A stretch of DNA of 64,000 bases from Polaromonas sp. 39-63-25 (GCF_002278925.1 NZ_NCJH01000005.1:62001-126000), one strand, 5' to 3'. Positions 33,873 to 43,116 are shown, counted from the stretch's first letter. The notes: a model not told the origin generated them from the letters alone. Translations and numbers: made by a program.

Positions 33873-36800
33873 TCAGGAGGCGTCCAAGCCCCCGGCCGGA
33901 GCGTCACCCAGGGTGAAATAGAACGCGGCCCCGTGCCCCGGCGCGGACTCGGCCCACACCCGCCCGCCGTGCCGCGTGATGATTCTGTGCACCGTCGCCA
34001 GGCCAATGCCGGTTCCGGCAAACTCCGAGACGTCGTGCAGCCGCTCGAAAGCGCCGAACAGCTTCTCGGAATAGGCCATGTCAAACCCCACCCCATTGTC
34101 CCGCACCACATACACCGCCTCACCGCCAGCGCTTTGCTCTCGCCTGAACGCGATCAGGGATTGCGGCTGCTGGCTGCTGAACTTCCAGGCATTGCCCAGC
34201 AGGTTGTCCAGCACCTGCAGCAGCAGGCGCGCATCGCCCTGGGCCAGCAGTTCCGGCTGGATGTCGAGCAGGGCCGCGCGGCCGGGGTCCCTCTCGCGGT
34301 AACCCTCCAGTATCTTTTGCGCCAGGGCGCTCAGGTCAACGGTCTCCCAGCGCAGGCTGGTGCGCGAGACCTGGGCCAGCGACAGCAGGGCGTCGATCAG
34401 CTCACCCATCTGCACCACGCCGGCCCGGATGCGGGCCAGGTAATGCCTGCTGCGTTCGCTTGCTGCGCCGCCCTCCAGTTCCCGCACGAGCAGGGTGCTG
34501 AATCCACCAATGGAGCTGAGCGGTGTGCGCAGGTCGTGCGACACCGAATAGGAAAAGGCCGCGAGCTGCTTGTTGGCAAACTCCAGTTGCCCGGTGCGCT
34601 GCTGCACCCGGTCTTCCAGACTGGCATTGAGTTGCAGGATTTCCTCGCGCGCCCGCTTGCGCTCGCGGATGTCGGTGTTGATGCCCAGCACGCCGTTGAC
34701 CCGGCCTTGCGCATCACGCACCACGGTCCAGCGCGCCTCGATGCTGATGGGTGAGCCGTCCCTCGCCACCTGCTCGAGCTCACCGCTCCAGTCGCCGTCG
34801 TTGGCCAATGTCTGGTTCATGGCGTCGATCAGCACCTGGGGGCTGCGGTACATGTATTCGTCCATGGTTTTGCCGAGCACCTCGTCGGAGGTCCAGCCGT
34901 AGAGGCGCTCGGCGCCCTTGTTCCAGAAACGCAGGGTTCTGTCCAGGTTGCGCACCATGATGGCGTCCTGCGCACGGTCGAGCAGCGAGGCCTGCTCGCG
35001 CACCTGGGCCGCCGCCAGGCGCGCCGCCTCCTGGCTGCGCTGACGCTCCAGCCGGGCGCGCAGGCTGCCGATGCCAAACGCCAGGTTGTCAGCCATGTCC
35101 TGCAACAGCTTGATTTCATCGCCAGCGAGTTTTTCCACCGAATCCGAGTACAGGCCCAGCAATCCGAAAGTATGGTTGGCGTCGCGCAGGGGCAGGAACA
35201 CCGCACTGCGATAGCCGCACGCGGAGGCAATATCGCTCCAGAAAAACTGGTTGGCACCCTGCGTGATGTCTTCACTGACGCGGGGCTGTCCACTGCGTAT
35301 GGTCTGGCCGGCCGGCCCGCGCCCGGTCTGTTGCTCCTCGTCCCAGGTCAGCTTGATGGCCGACAGATAGCCCTCTTCATGGCCCGCATGGGCCATGGGC
35401 TCGATGCTGCAGGCCGCATCGTCCCGCGCGTAACCGACCCACGCCATGCGGTAGCCACCCACCTCCACCGCCAGCCGGCACACCTGCAGCAACAGATCGG
35501 CTTCGTCGTCGATGCGGGTCAGCGCCTGGTTGCAGCGGCTGAGCATCTGCAGCGCCCGGTTGGTCCGCGCCAGTTCGCGGTCCGCCCGTTTGCGGCCGGT
35601 CACGTCACGCGCGGTGCCGACAATGCGCTCCACCGAGCCGGCTTCATTGAGGACCGGGTAGGAACGGTCGCGAACCCAGCGGACCTCACCATCGGGCCGG
35701 ACAATCCGGTATTCCACATCCGTGACAGCACCCGTCCCCTGCCGGTGTTTGGTCTGCGCTTCCGCATCCCGGTCGTCGGGATGGATGGACTCGCGGTAGG
35801 AGTCGGGTGCCGCGTACAGTTCTTCCGGGCGACGATGCCACAAGGTCTCATAGGCCGGGCTGATGTAGAGAAAGCGTCCGCTGGCAAAGTCGCGGTTGTA
35901 AAACACGTCCTGGATGTTTTCCGCAAGCTCCCGAAAGCGCGCCTCGCTGCCCAGCAGCGCCGCCTCGGCGCGCGCGCGCTCGATCGCAATGCGGGCCAGC
36001 CGCACGGCCGTGTCCACCAGGTCCTGGTCGGCAGGCTGGGGGGTGTACGGCGTGTGATGGTAGATGGCGAAGGTGGCCAGGACATCCCCCGCTGCAGAAA
36101 GAACCGGCGTGGACCAGCAGGACTGCAGGTCGAATTCGCGTCCGAGTTCGCGGTAGTTGCGCATCAGCGGATCAGCGGCCCAGTGCTCCACCACGACCGG
36201 CTTTTTGCGGAACGCCGCCGTCCCGCAGGCGCCAACACCTTCACTGATCTCCAGCCCGTCGATCTGCCGGCTGAAGGCGGCCGGCAGGCTGAGCGCCGCG
36301 CCATGGCGCAGGTGAGTGCCCTCGCGCAGCAAAATCGAACACAGGCTGTCGGCGGAACGGCCCTCGATCAGGCCCACGATGGCCTCCAGGGACTGCGACA
36401 AGGGCACGCCGTAGGCAATCAGCTCCAGCACCTGCTCCTGGTCATGGACCAGCTGTTCGGAGAACTTGCGCTCGGTGATGTCGGTAAACACCACCAGCCC
36501 ACCCACCAGCTGCCCCGCCTCGTCGTGCAGGGGCCGGACATTGTTGCGCAGTACATGGTCCCTGGCGCCGGGCCGGCGCAGCAGGACATCCCAGTTGTCG
36601 ACGCTCTCGCCGCGAATGGCCCGGCTCAGCGGCCGGTTCTGCGGCGCACACACCGTCTTGCCGTCCAGCAGCAGCACCTCGTGGTCGGCCCGCAATTGGG
36701 CCAGCGTTTTGCCTGCCACATAGCCTGGAAAATACTTTCTCGCGGCCGCGTTGAACAGCAGGAAGCGACCTTCGACATCGATGGCCAGCACCCCTTCACT

Positions 36801-37943
36801 CATGCTGTTGATGATCAAGTCCAGCATGCCGCGCTCCTTGCCGATGCGCGCCAGCGATCCGTCACCCTGCTGGCGACTCAACTCCAGCGATTCGGCCATG
36901 CGGTTGAAGGTTCGTGCGAGATGTCCGAGCTCTCCCTGGTAAAGCGGACTGAGCTCAACCCGGGCCGCGAGGTTGCCGCTGGCCAGTTCGTCGGCTTCAT
37001 GCACCATGGCGTTGACCGGGTTGACGATCAGGCGTTTGCCCATGCCCCAGGCGCAGGCCATGCCGAACAGGCCGACGACCAGCAGGACACCCAGTTCCAG
37101 CGCCAGCGCTTTCGCCGGTTCAGCGGCGATCAGCGCGCGCGTCATGCTCACGGCCACAAACAGCGCACCGTCCGCCGTGCCGCTCACCGGGGCAAAGGCG
37201 TATACACGCTGCTCCCCGCCGGCATCCGGCGCCTCCTCGACGCCTACGCGCGGGGCTTGCAAAAAGGCCCGGATGGTTGCATCGGTCTGCAGGCTGCCGA
37301 CCGCGCCGGCAGTTGCAGGCTGAGCGGCCAGGATGGTGCCTTTGCGGTCGGTCAACACCACGCTGGCCCCTGCCGTCGGCGCCACCTGCTCCAGCAGGGA
37401 CGCAAAGGCCTGCACGCTGAGCGCGACAAAAACCACCCCGCTCAGCACACCGGCGTTGTCATGCACGGGCGCCGCAAAACCGATGCCCGGCTGGCCGCTG
37501 CGCCTGCCCACGCCATATTCGCCGATTGAAAACTGGCGGCTGGCCATGACCCGCTTGAAAAAAGGCCGGGCGCTGGCATCGGTGCCCACCAGTGCCGCTT
37601 CGGAGTGACACAGCACGGTGCCGTCGAGCGCCACCACCCCCAGATCGGCGTACTGCGGATGCATCCCCTGCAGGTTGCGCAGGTATTCGTTGCACAGGCC
37701 CTGCAGCCGGCCCTTGACCGAGGGCGCACTGGCCAGATCGCCCAGAAGCTGTTTGATCGCTTCGATTTGCGGCTGCTGGCTGGCGGCTGTCAGCAGCGCC
37801 TGGGACCGCAGTGTGGAGCGCGCCAGCTTCAGGGCATCGCTCTGCTTGCTGGTTGCCGTCCAGGCAAACAGGCCAAGCACCGGCAGCAGCGCCACCACGA
37901 CCAACAACACCAGACGGGCGCGAAGCCCCAACGAACTGACCAT
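33873..37943 (-). CDS. Multi-sensor membrane histidine kinase
   Basis: 1356-residue sensor kinase. From the N-terminus: membrane helix (about 8-30), periplasmic Cache-like sensor (about 40-285, CNEYLRNLQGMHPQYADLGV), second helix (about 290-315), HAMP (NPVNAMVHEADELASGNLA), PAS, GAF (about 540-700), PAS_3 (FYNRDFASGRFLYISPAYE), a second GAF (about 835-1000, YRMAWVGYARDD), another PAS (DAIMVRNLDRTLRFWNKGAE), HisKA SYSVSHDLRTPLSS (H near 1134) and HATPase (LLGNAWKFSS, DNGVGFDMAY). The start ATG 37943 has AAGGAATGGA upstream; 73 further upstream residues are rejected. No partner regulator is nearby. Confidence 0.93.
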   Translation of the reverse strand: MVSSLGLRARLVLLVVVALLPVLGLFAWTATSKQSDALKLARSTLRSQALLTAASQQPQIEAIKQLLGDLASAPSVKGRLQGLCNEYLRNLQGMHPQYADLGVVALDGTVLCHSEAALVGTDASARPFFKRVMASRQFSIGEYGVGRRSGQPGIGFAAPVHDNAGVLSGVVFVALSVQAFASLLEQVAPTAGASVVLTDRKGTILAAQPATAGAVGSLQTDATIRAFLQAPRVGVEEAPDAGGEQRVYAFAPVSGTADGALFVAVSMTRALIAAEPAKALALELGVLLVVGLFGMACAWGMGKRLIVNPVNAMVHEADELASGNLAARVELSPLYQGELGHLARTFNRMAESLELSRQQGDGSLARIGKERGMLDLIINSMSEGVLAIDVEGRFLLFNAAARKYFPGYVAGKTLAQLRADHEVLLLDGKTVCAPQNRPLSRAIRGESVDNWDVLLRRPGARDHVLRNNVRPLHDEAGQLVGGLVVFTDITERKFSEQLVHDQEQVLELIAYGVPLSQSLEAIVGLIEGRSADSLCSILLREGTHLRHGAALSLPAAFSRQIDGLEISEGVGACGTAAFRKKPVVVEHWAADPLMRNYRELGREFDLQSCWSTPVLSAAGDVLATFAIYHHTPYTPQPADQDLVDTAVRLARIAIERARAEAALLGSEARFRELAENIQDVFYNRDFASGRFLYISPAYETLWHRRPEELYAAPDSYRESIHPDDRDAEAQTKHRQGTGAVTDVEYRIVRPDGEVRWVRDRSYPVLNEAGSVERIVGTARDVTGRKRADRELARTNRALQMLSRCNQALTRIDDEADLLLQVCRLAVEVGGYRMAWVGYARDDAACSIEPMAHAGHEEGYLSAIKLTWDEEQQTGRGPAGQTIRSGQPRVSEDITQGANQFFWSDIASACGYRSAVFLPLRDANHTFGLLGLYSDSVEKLAGDEIKLLQDMADNLAFGIGSLRARLERQRSQEAARLAAAQVREQASLLDRAQDAIMVRNLDRTLRFWNKGAERLYGWTSDEVLGKTMDEYMYRSPQVLIDAMNQTLANDGDWSGELEQVARDGSPISIEARWTVVRDAQGRVNGVLGINTDIRERKRAREEILQLNASLEDRVQQRTGQLEFANKQLAAFSYSVSHDLRTPLSSIGGFSTLLVRELEGGAASERSRHYLARIRAGVVQMGELIDALLSLAQVSRTSLRWETVDLSALAQKILEGYRERDPGRAALLDIQPELLAQGDARLLLQVLDNLLGNAWKFSSQQPQSLIAFRREQSAGGEAVYVVRDNGVGFDMAYSEKLFGAFERLHDVSEFAGTGIGLATVHRIITRHGGRVWAESAPGHGAAFYFTLGDAPAGGLDAS

Positions 37944-38202
37944 TCCATTCCTTTGCGCCTTCCGCTGGCCCGGAGCCCTTGCGGGCCATTCTTCACTGCA
38001 GACCCTGGCCCCGTGCTGCGAAGCCGGCACTTTGAGCCCTGTGTACTTTGTACCATCGTAGTACTTTGGCTTGCGCATGGCCACCCGCTGGTCACCCGCC
38101 CGCCGTCCTCCTACACCCGGACGCAGAACAGGCTGACAAAACGCCTGCGGGTGAAGCAGCAAAGTGGTCGCTCAATCCCTTGTTGCAACAGAAAGAACGC
38201 CT

Positions 38203-38526
38203 GTGGCCAGCCCGCTTCCTGATCCGTCCAAACAGCCCAGCCCGTCCGCGCGGAAGCAGGCCACCGACCAGCCCGGCCAGAGTGAGGGCATGCCCGTCAA
38301 GACACCGGCGGCAGGACGCCCGCGGCCCGGGCGCACAGAAACGCCTGCCGATGCATCGGACGAAGCCAGTCTCGCACTGCCGCATGAGCGCGACCAGTCC
38401 ATCGACATGACCGATGCACAGGCCGATCCGCAAGTGCAGCAAGCCAGTCGCGACCTGCGCCGGGGCCTGCAGGACACCGGCAAAAGCGTTCCCATGGACA
38501 AGGCCTATGACCGGCTCAAGCGCTGA
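38203..38526 (+). CDS. Hypothetical disordered hydrophilic protein
   Basis: About 107 residues from the GTG at 38203 (a GTG at 38164 would add 13). Rich in Pro, Ala, Asp, Glu and Arg with no hydrophobic core: PADASDEASLALPHERDQSI is the most ordered part, and the tail QASRDLRRGLQDTGKS is likely helical. Divergent from the large kinase gene. I think similar short proteins occur in other Comamonadaceae, but their function is not known to me. Confidence 0.68.
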   Translation: MASPLPDPSKQPSPSARKQATDQPGQSEGMPVKTPAAGRPRPGRTETPADASDEASLALPHERDQSIDMTDAQADPQVQQASRDLRRGLQDTGKSVPMDKAYDRLKR

Positions 38527-38552
38527 AGACAGGCATTCTGGCGCGGGTCACT

Positions 38553-38606
38553 GCTACTGATTTCATAGCTATATACGCCCATTGCAAAAGGGCTGCAGCC
38601 CGTTTT
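38553..38606 (-). repeat. 54-bp dispersed repeat, copy 8
   Basis: Reverse copy: GCTACTGATTTCATAGCTAT at one end and GGGCTGCAGCCCGTTTT at the other, where the 5' dyad GGGCT-GC-AGCCC is perfect. It lies in the gap between the disordered protein gene and the convergent M14 peptidase gene. Confidence 0.92.
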
Positions 38607-38657
38607 CATCATAAACAGAGAGGCGAAGGCACGGGCGGCGAGGCCCGGCGCAGGGCG

Positions 38658-39509
38658 TCAGGGCGTGCGCGACGACACCTCGGGCGCGCCCACCGGCACA
38701 CGCTCGGTCATCCAGCGCAGCAGGTCCAGCCACATCTGGCGCATCTCGGCGTCCAGCGGTGTGCGCATCGCATTGGGCAGTTCAATGGTGACCACCGGCA
38801 CCCCTTTGTGCACACCACCGTAATTGCCCAGCGAGCCCGGGAAAATACCGACCTGGTCCAGGTACAGCCGCCCCAGTTTGGAGGGCGGAACCGACGGCCC
38901 GTCGAAGTCGAGCACACCGTAGGGCGCATGAATGCTGACGATCAGGTGGGGCTTGAAGCGCTGCATCTCCTGATGCAGAAAGCGCGACTCCGGCTCGGAC
39001 AGGGGCTTGGTGCCCGGCCAGCGGCGCGGATCCTTGCGGGTGCGTTTTTCCCAGTACACCTTGGCGTCACGCTCCCAGAACGGCGTCGGAAAGTTGCGGT
39101 TCAGATCAACGCCGTTGGCGTTGACGCGGCGTGGCGGGCTGGCCAGCAGCCCGTCGGGATTGAGGGCCGGTATGAAACGCCAGTGAATGGCTTGCGACCA
39201 GGGCGCCGCGGCTTCCTCGGCCAGGCGGATCCAGTGCAGGGCCACCGAGGCTGACGACAACTCGTCGCCATGAATCGCGCCCAGCACCAGCACACGCTGG
39301 CGCACATCCTCGGGCTTGATATCGCGCATCCACAGGGTCTGCCCCTTGACCGAACGGGCGGCCGTGGGCTGCAGCTGGGCGGCCTCGCAGAGGTTGCGCC
39401 TGAGATTCGGAAGCTTGCGAACAAAATCATCGCAAGGCCCCGCAGCCTGTGCGCCAGTCGCTATCAATAATGAAGCTGCCAGAAGGGCCGCGGTGCAGGT
39501 TAAACGCAT
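38658..39509 (-). CDS. M14-family zinc carboxypeptidase (murein peptide amidase-like)
   Basis: Secreted 283-residue metallopeptidase with signal peptide 1-22 (cleavage after GAQA). Zinc ligands H80 and E83 (GAIHGDE) and H194 (SIHAPYG); substrate residues N137-R138 in NANGVDLNRNFP; catalytic glutamate E243 in VTIELPNAM. The size and motif spacing suit the MpaA-like branch, which cleaves murein tripeptides, so a role in cell-wall peptide turnover is likely but unproven. A mature cysteine pair (C26, C41) could form a disulfide. Divergent from a flavin reductase gene (39 bp apart). The signal-peptide codons contain GCTATCAATAATGAAGCTG, which resembles part of the 54-bp repeat. Confidence 0.88.
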   Translation of the reverse strand: MRLTCTAALLAASLLIATGAQAAGPCDDFVRKLPNLRRNLCEAAQLQPTAARSVKGQTLWMRDIKPEDVRQRVLVLGAIHGDELSSASVALHWIRLAEEAAAPWSQAIHWRFIPALNPDGLLASPPRRVNANGVDLNRNFPTPFWERDAKVYWEKRTRKDPRRWPGTKPLSEPESRFLHQEMQRFKPHLIVSIHAPYGVLDFDGPSVPPSKLGRLYLDQVGIFPGSLGNYGGVHKGVPVVTIELPNAMRTPLDAEMRQMWLDLLRWMTERVPVGAPEVSSRTP

Positions 39510-39548
39510 GCCGTGATTTTACGCGGGGCATTGGGGTAAATTAGCCCC

Positions 39549-40067
39549 ATGACGCCTCCCACTGCCTTGCGCCGGGCCAGCCACCCCAGTTTTTCAACGC
39601 GCGAGTTCCGTGCCTGCCTGGGCATGTTTGCCACCGGTGTCACGATCGTCACCGCGCGCACAGCCGGCGGCGAGCTGGTCGGGCTGACGGCGAACTCCTT
39701 CAACTCGGTCTCGCTGGAGCCGCCGCTGGTGCTCTGGAGCCTGGCGCAGGCGGCCGGCTCCATGCCGGCGCTGAGTACCGGCTCGCACTACGCCATCAAC
39801 ATCCTGGCGGCCGACCAGAAAGGACTGGCCGAGCGTTTTGCGGCCAAACGCGAAGGCCGCTGGGAGGGTGTCGCCTGGACCGAAGGTGCCGGCGGCTCGC
39901 CCTTGCTGGCCGGTGCTGCGGCCACCTTTGAATGTTTCAACCGCAGTCGTTATGAAGAAGGCGACCACGTGATTTTTGTCGGCGAGGTCGAACGTTGCAG
40001 CCACCGCGCCGGCGCGGCGCCGCTGCTGTTTCACGGCGGCCGCTTCTACACCGAGCATCCGCTCTGA
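39549..40067 (+). CDS. Flavin reductase domain protein
   Basis: 172-residue FMN-binding split-barrel protein of the flavin reductase (DIM6/NtaB) family. It is typically the NAD(P)H:flavin oxidoreductase partner of a two-component monooxygenase. Motifs are MFATGVTIVTART, GLTANSFNSVSLEPPLVLWSL and HVIFVGEVERC. No monooxygenase gene is close by; the next gene, 28 bp downstream, encodes an EamA transporter. The partner enzyme is unknown. Confidence 0.9.
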   Translation: MTPPTALRRASHPSFSTREFRACLGMFATGVTIVTARTAGGELVGLTANSFNSVSLEPPLVLWSLAQAAGSMPALSTGSHYAINILAADQKGLAERFAAKREGRWEGVAWTEGAGGSPLLAGAAATFECFNRSRYEEGDHVIFVGEVERCSHRAGAAPLLFHGGRFYTEHPL

Positions 40068-40095
40068 CAGCACCTGCTGCAACCCACCGCCACGC

Positions 40096-40989
40096 ATGAC
40101 GTCACGCAAGACCCATCTCGACACCCTCGCCATCTCCCTGCTGCTGGCCTGCTGCCTGTTCTGGGGCTTCCAGCAAGTGCTGGTCAAGGCAACGCTGCCC
40201 GAAGTGGCGCCGGCCTTCCAGGCCGCCATCCGTTTTGCCGGCGCCACCGTGCTGCTCGGGCTGTGGTGCGCCTGGCGCGGCGTCAAGCTGTTCAGCGCGG
40301 ATGGTTCGCTGCGCGCGGGGCTGCTGGCGGGCTCGCTGTTCGCGGGCGAGTTTGCCTGCCTGTATCTGGGCCTGCAGTACACCAGCGCGTCGCGGCTCAC
40401 GGTGTTTCTCTACACCTCGCCGTTCTGGGTGGCGGCCTTGCTGCCGATCTGGGTGAAGTCCGAAACGCTGCGGCCGTTGCAGTGGGTGGGCCTGGCCTGC
40501 GCTTTTGCGGCAGTGGCCTTTGCGTTGCGCGAGGGTTTCAGTGCCGCCGGTGCGCCGACCTGGGTCGGTGACGTGATGGCGCTGGTGGCCGGCATGTTGT
40601 GGGGCCTGACCACGGTGGTCATCCGCGCCTCGTCGCTGGCCAGGGTCTCGCCGGAAAAACTGCTGTTCTACCAGGTGGCCGTCAGCACCGTCACCCTGCC
40701 GCTGCTGTCGCTGGCACTGGGCGAGCGCTGGTCCTGGAGCTTCAGCCCGTTTGCCCTCACCTCGCTGGTGCTGCAGACGGTGGTCGGCGCGTTCGCCAGC
40801 TACCTCGCCTGGATGTGGATGCTGGGCCGTTATCCGGCGACCAAAATTTCCGTCTTCGTGTTTTTGACGCCGCTGTTTGCGCTGCTGTTCGGTGCGCTGT
40901 GGCTGCACGAATCCGCCACGCCCAGCCTGCTGGCGGCGCTGGTGCTGGTGGCGCTCGGCATCGTGCTCGTCAACCGCAAGCCGGCCTGA
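40096..40989 (+). CDS. EamA/DMT-family transporter
   Basis: 297-residue permease with about ten helices in two EamA repeats (first: ISLLLACCLFWGFQQVLVKA; second: VGDVMALVAGMLWGLTTVVI). The third EamA transporter in this window. The start ATG 40096 (MTSRKTHLDTLAI) is chosen because the longer frame from 39976 overlaps the flavin reductase gene. Likely co-transcribed with the flavin reductase. Converges on the acetoacetyl-CoA synthetase gene. Substrate unknown. Confidence 0.9.
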   Translation: MTSRKTHLDTLAISLLLACCLFWGFQQVLVKATLPEVAPAFQAAIRFAGATVLLGLWCAWRGVKLFSADGSLRAGLLAGSLFAGEFACLYLGLQYTSASRLTVFLYTSPFWVAALLPIWVKSETLRPLQWVGLACAFAAVAFALREGFSAAGAPTWVGDVMALVAGMLWGLTTVVIRASSLARVSPEKLLFYQVAVSTVTLPLLSLALGERWSWSFSPFALTSLVLQTVVGAFASYLAWMWMLGRYPATKISVFVFLTPLFALLFGALWLHESATPSLLAALVLVALGIVLVNRKPA

Positions 40990-41013
40990 GCCGACCTGCG
41001 CTCGCAGCAAGCC

Positions 41014-43038
41014 TCAGGCGGCGTTGGCGCGCTGCTCTGCAAACGCAACGTACCAGTCCAGGCAACCGGGGTTGGCCATCGCGTCACGATTGACCACCTT
41101 GTCGATCGGCTGGCCCAGCAGCAGCTTCTTGATCGGCAACTCCTGCTTCTTGCCCGACAGCGTGCGCGGGATCTCCGGCACCTGGAAAATTTCGTTGGGC
41201 ACAAAACGCGGGGACAGCGCTGTCTTGATCGCGTTGTTGAGCCTGGCCTTCATCGCATCGTCCAGGGCCACGCCCTCGCGCAACACCACAAACAGCGGCA
41301 TGTAACTTTCGCGCCCCAGGTATTCCAGGTCCACCACCATGGAGTCGATCACCTCCGGCAGCGCCTCGACCGCGCTGTACAGCTCGCTGGTGCCCATGCG
41401 CAGGCCGTGGCGGTTGATGGTGGCGTCGGAGCGGCCGTAGATGATGCAACTGCCCGAGGGCGTGATCTTGAGCCAGTCGCCGTGGCGCCAGACATTGGGG
41501 TACATGTCGAAATAACTCGAGATATAACGCGCGTTGCCGGTATCGCCCCAGAAGTACAACGGCATCGAGGGAATCGGCTGGCTGCAGACCAGCTCGCCAA
41601 CCTCGCCGATCACCGGCTGGCCCTGCTCGTTCCAGGCCTCGACCGCGCAGCCGAGCAGGCGGCACTGCATCTCGCCAGGCACCTGCGGCAGCTCGCGGTT
41701 GCCGCCTATGAAGGCGCCTGCGAAGTCTGTGCCGCCGGAAATATTGCACCACCAGATGTCCTGTTGCGCTTCGGTTTTGGCAATGCGCCTGAACTGCTCC
41801 GTGCCCCAGGTCTGCGCCTCGGGCGACAGCGGTGAGCCGGTGGTGCCCAGCGCGCGCACGGACGACAGGTCGCCGCAGGTCGACAGGTCCACGCCGGCCT
41901 TCAGGCAGTTGGCAAAAAAGGCCGCGCCGGCGCCGAAGAAGGTCACGCCCAGTTTCGCGCCGAAGCGCCACAAGGTGGTCCAGTCCGGCTTGTCCTTGCC
42001 GCCACCGGGGTTGCCGTCGTAAATGCAGCAGGTCGTGCCGTTGAGCAGGCCGCTGACCTGGGCGTTCCACATCACCCAGCCGGTGGAGCTGTACCAGTGG
42101 TAACGCTCACCGAAAGAGTTTGCTTCGTAGCTGCAGCCGATGTCGTTGTGCAGGGTCTTGAGCGCCAGCGCCACCAGCACGGTGCCGCCATGGCCGTGCA
42201 CGATGGGTTTGGGCAGGCCGGTGGTGCCGCTGGAATAGACGATCCACAGCGGATGGTCGAACGGCAGCCAGAGCGGTTCAAACGCCGAAGTTTCGGCATC
42301 ATTTCGGGCTGTAGCGCTTTCAAACCGTGCGCTGTCAGCTATGGAATTAGTAGCATCGAGGTTGTAGTGGACGATCACGTGCTGCAGCGAAGGCAGGGCC
42401 GCACGGATCTCCGCCACCACCGCCGTGCGGTCGATGTCGCGCCCGCCGTAAGTGACGCCGTCGCAGGCAATCAGCACCTTGGGTTCGATCTGCCGGAAGC
42501 GGTCCAGCACGGCATTCGTGCCCATGTCGGGCGCGCAGATGCTCCACACGCCGCCTATGCTGACCACCGCGAGGAAAGCCACCATGGCCTCGGGAATGTT
42601 GGGCAGGTAAGCGGCCACGCGGTCGCCCGGCAACACACCCTGGGCTTGCAGGTGCAGCGCCAGCGACGCCACCTGGCGGCGCAACTCGGGCCAGCTCAGC
42701 TCGCGCGGCGGCGCGCTGTCGAGGCTTTTTTCGTTGTGGCTGAGCAGCGCGGGAAAGCCCGCCGCATGGGCGCGATCAACGTGCCGGAACACTTGCTGCG
42801 CGTAGTTGAATTGCACCCCGGGAAACCAGCGGGTCCCGGGCATTTTTGCCTCGACCAGCACGTCGGTAGCGGGCGTGGGCGATTGCAGATCAAAGTAGTC
42901 CCAGATGCTTTGCCAGAAAGCGTCCAGGTCCGTCACCGACCAGCGCCACAAGGCGTCGTAATTGTCAAAAGACAGCTGGCGCGTGTCGCGCAGCCAGTTC
43001 TGGTACAGGCGGATTTGGGGGATGTAGGGGGCGCTCAT
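41014..43038 (-). CDS. Acetoacetyl-CoA synthetase
   Basis: Adenylate-forming enzyme of 674 residues (acetoacetate-CoA ligase). It activates acetoacetate for use in PHB turnover, ketone use or leucine catabolism. Motifs: P-loop YSSGTTGLPKP (near 264-274), GTTGSPLSPEAQ, the A5/A7 region YGRSDATINRHGLRMGTSEL and the C-terminal lysine segment RTLSGKKQELPIKKLL. The N-terminal ACAS-like cap (NYDALWRWSVTDLDAFW) is typical. The start is the ATG at 43038 (MSAPYIPQI). Residues 229-246, in the variable linker before the P-loop, are encoded by a 54-bp repeat. Gene name aacS would fit. Confidence 0.94.
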   Translation of the reverse strand: MSAPYIPQIRLYQNWLRDTRQLSFDNYDALWRWSVTDLDAFWQSIWDYFDLQSPTPATDVLVEAKMPGTRWFPGVQFNYAQQVFRHVDRAHAAGFPALLSHNEKSLDSAPPRELSWPELRRQVASLALHLQAQGVLPGDRVAAYLPNIPEAMVAFLAVVSIGGVWSICAPDMGTNAVLDRFRQIEPKVLIACDGVTYGGRDIDRTAVVAEIRAALPSLQHVIVHYNLDATNSIADSARFESATARNDAETSAFEPLWLPFDHPLWIVYSSGTTGLPKPIVHGHGGTVLVALALKTLHNDIGCSYEANSFGERYHWYSSTGWVMWNAQVSGLLNGTTCCIYDGNPGGGKDKPDWTTLWRFGAKLGVTFFGAGAAFFANCLKAGVDLSTCGDLSSVRALGTTGSPLSPEAQTWGTEQFRRIAKTEAQQDIWWCNISGGTDFAGAFIGGNRELPQVPGEMQCRLLGCAVEAWNEQGQPVIGEVGELVCSQPIPSMPLYFWGDTGNARYISSYFDMYPNVWRHGDWLKITPSGSCIIYGRSDATINRHGLRMGTSELYSAVEALPEVIDSMVVDLEYLGRESYMPLFVVLREGVALDDAMKARLNNAIKTALSPRFVPNEIFQVPEIPRTLSGKKQELPIKKLLLGQPIDKVVNRDAMANPGCLDWYVAFAEQRANAA
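42301..42354 (+). repeat. 54-bp dispersed repeat, copy 9 (inside acetoacetyl-CoA synthetase gene)
   Basis: 54 bp from ATTTCGGGCT to TTAGTAGC, with CAGCTAT at position 36. On the gene strand it encodes ATNSIADSARFESATARN (residues 229-246), in the same frame as copies 1, 2 and 3. Confidence 0.88.
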
Positions 43039-43116
43039 GGGGCGAAAGCTTAGCAGGCCACCCCTCGCGCAAGCATCCACCTTGGCGACAGGCGCGGGGG
43101 GTACCGCCGTCGCAAA

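Noticed and set aside
33783-33921. Short protein-like stretch RADVLARTEDAFDAGK... on the plus strand
   Set aside because: No start codon with a ribosome site, and it overlaps the 3' end of the large kinase gene; perhaps a remnant but too short to call.
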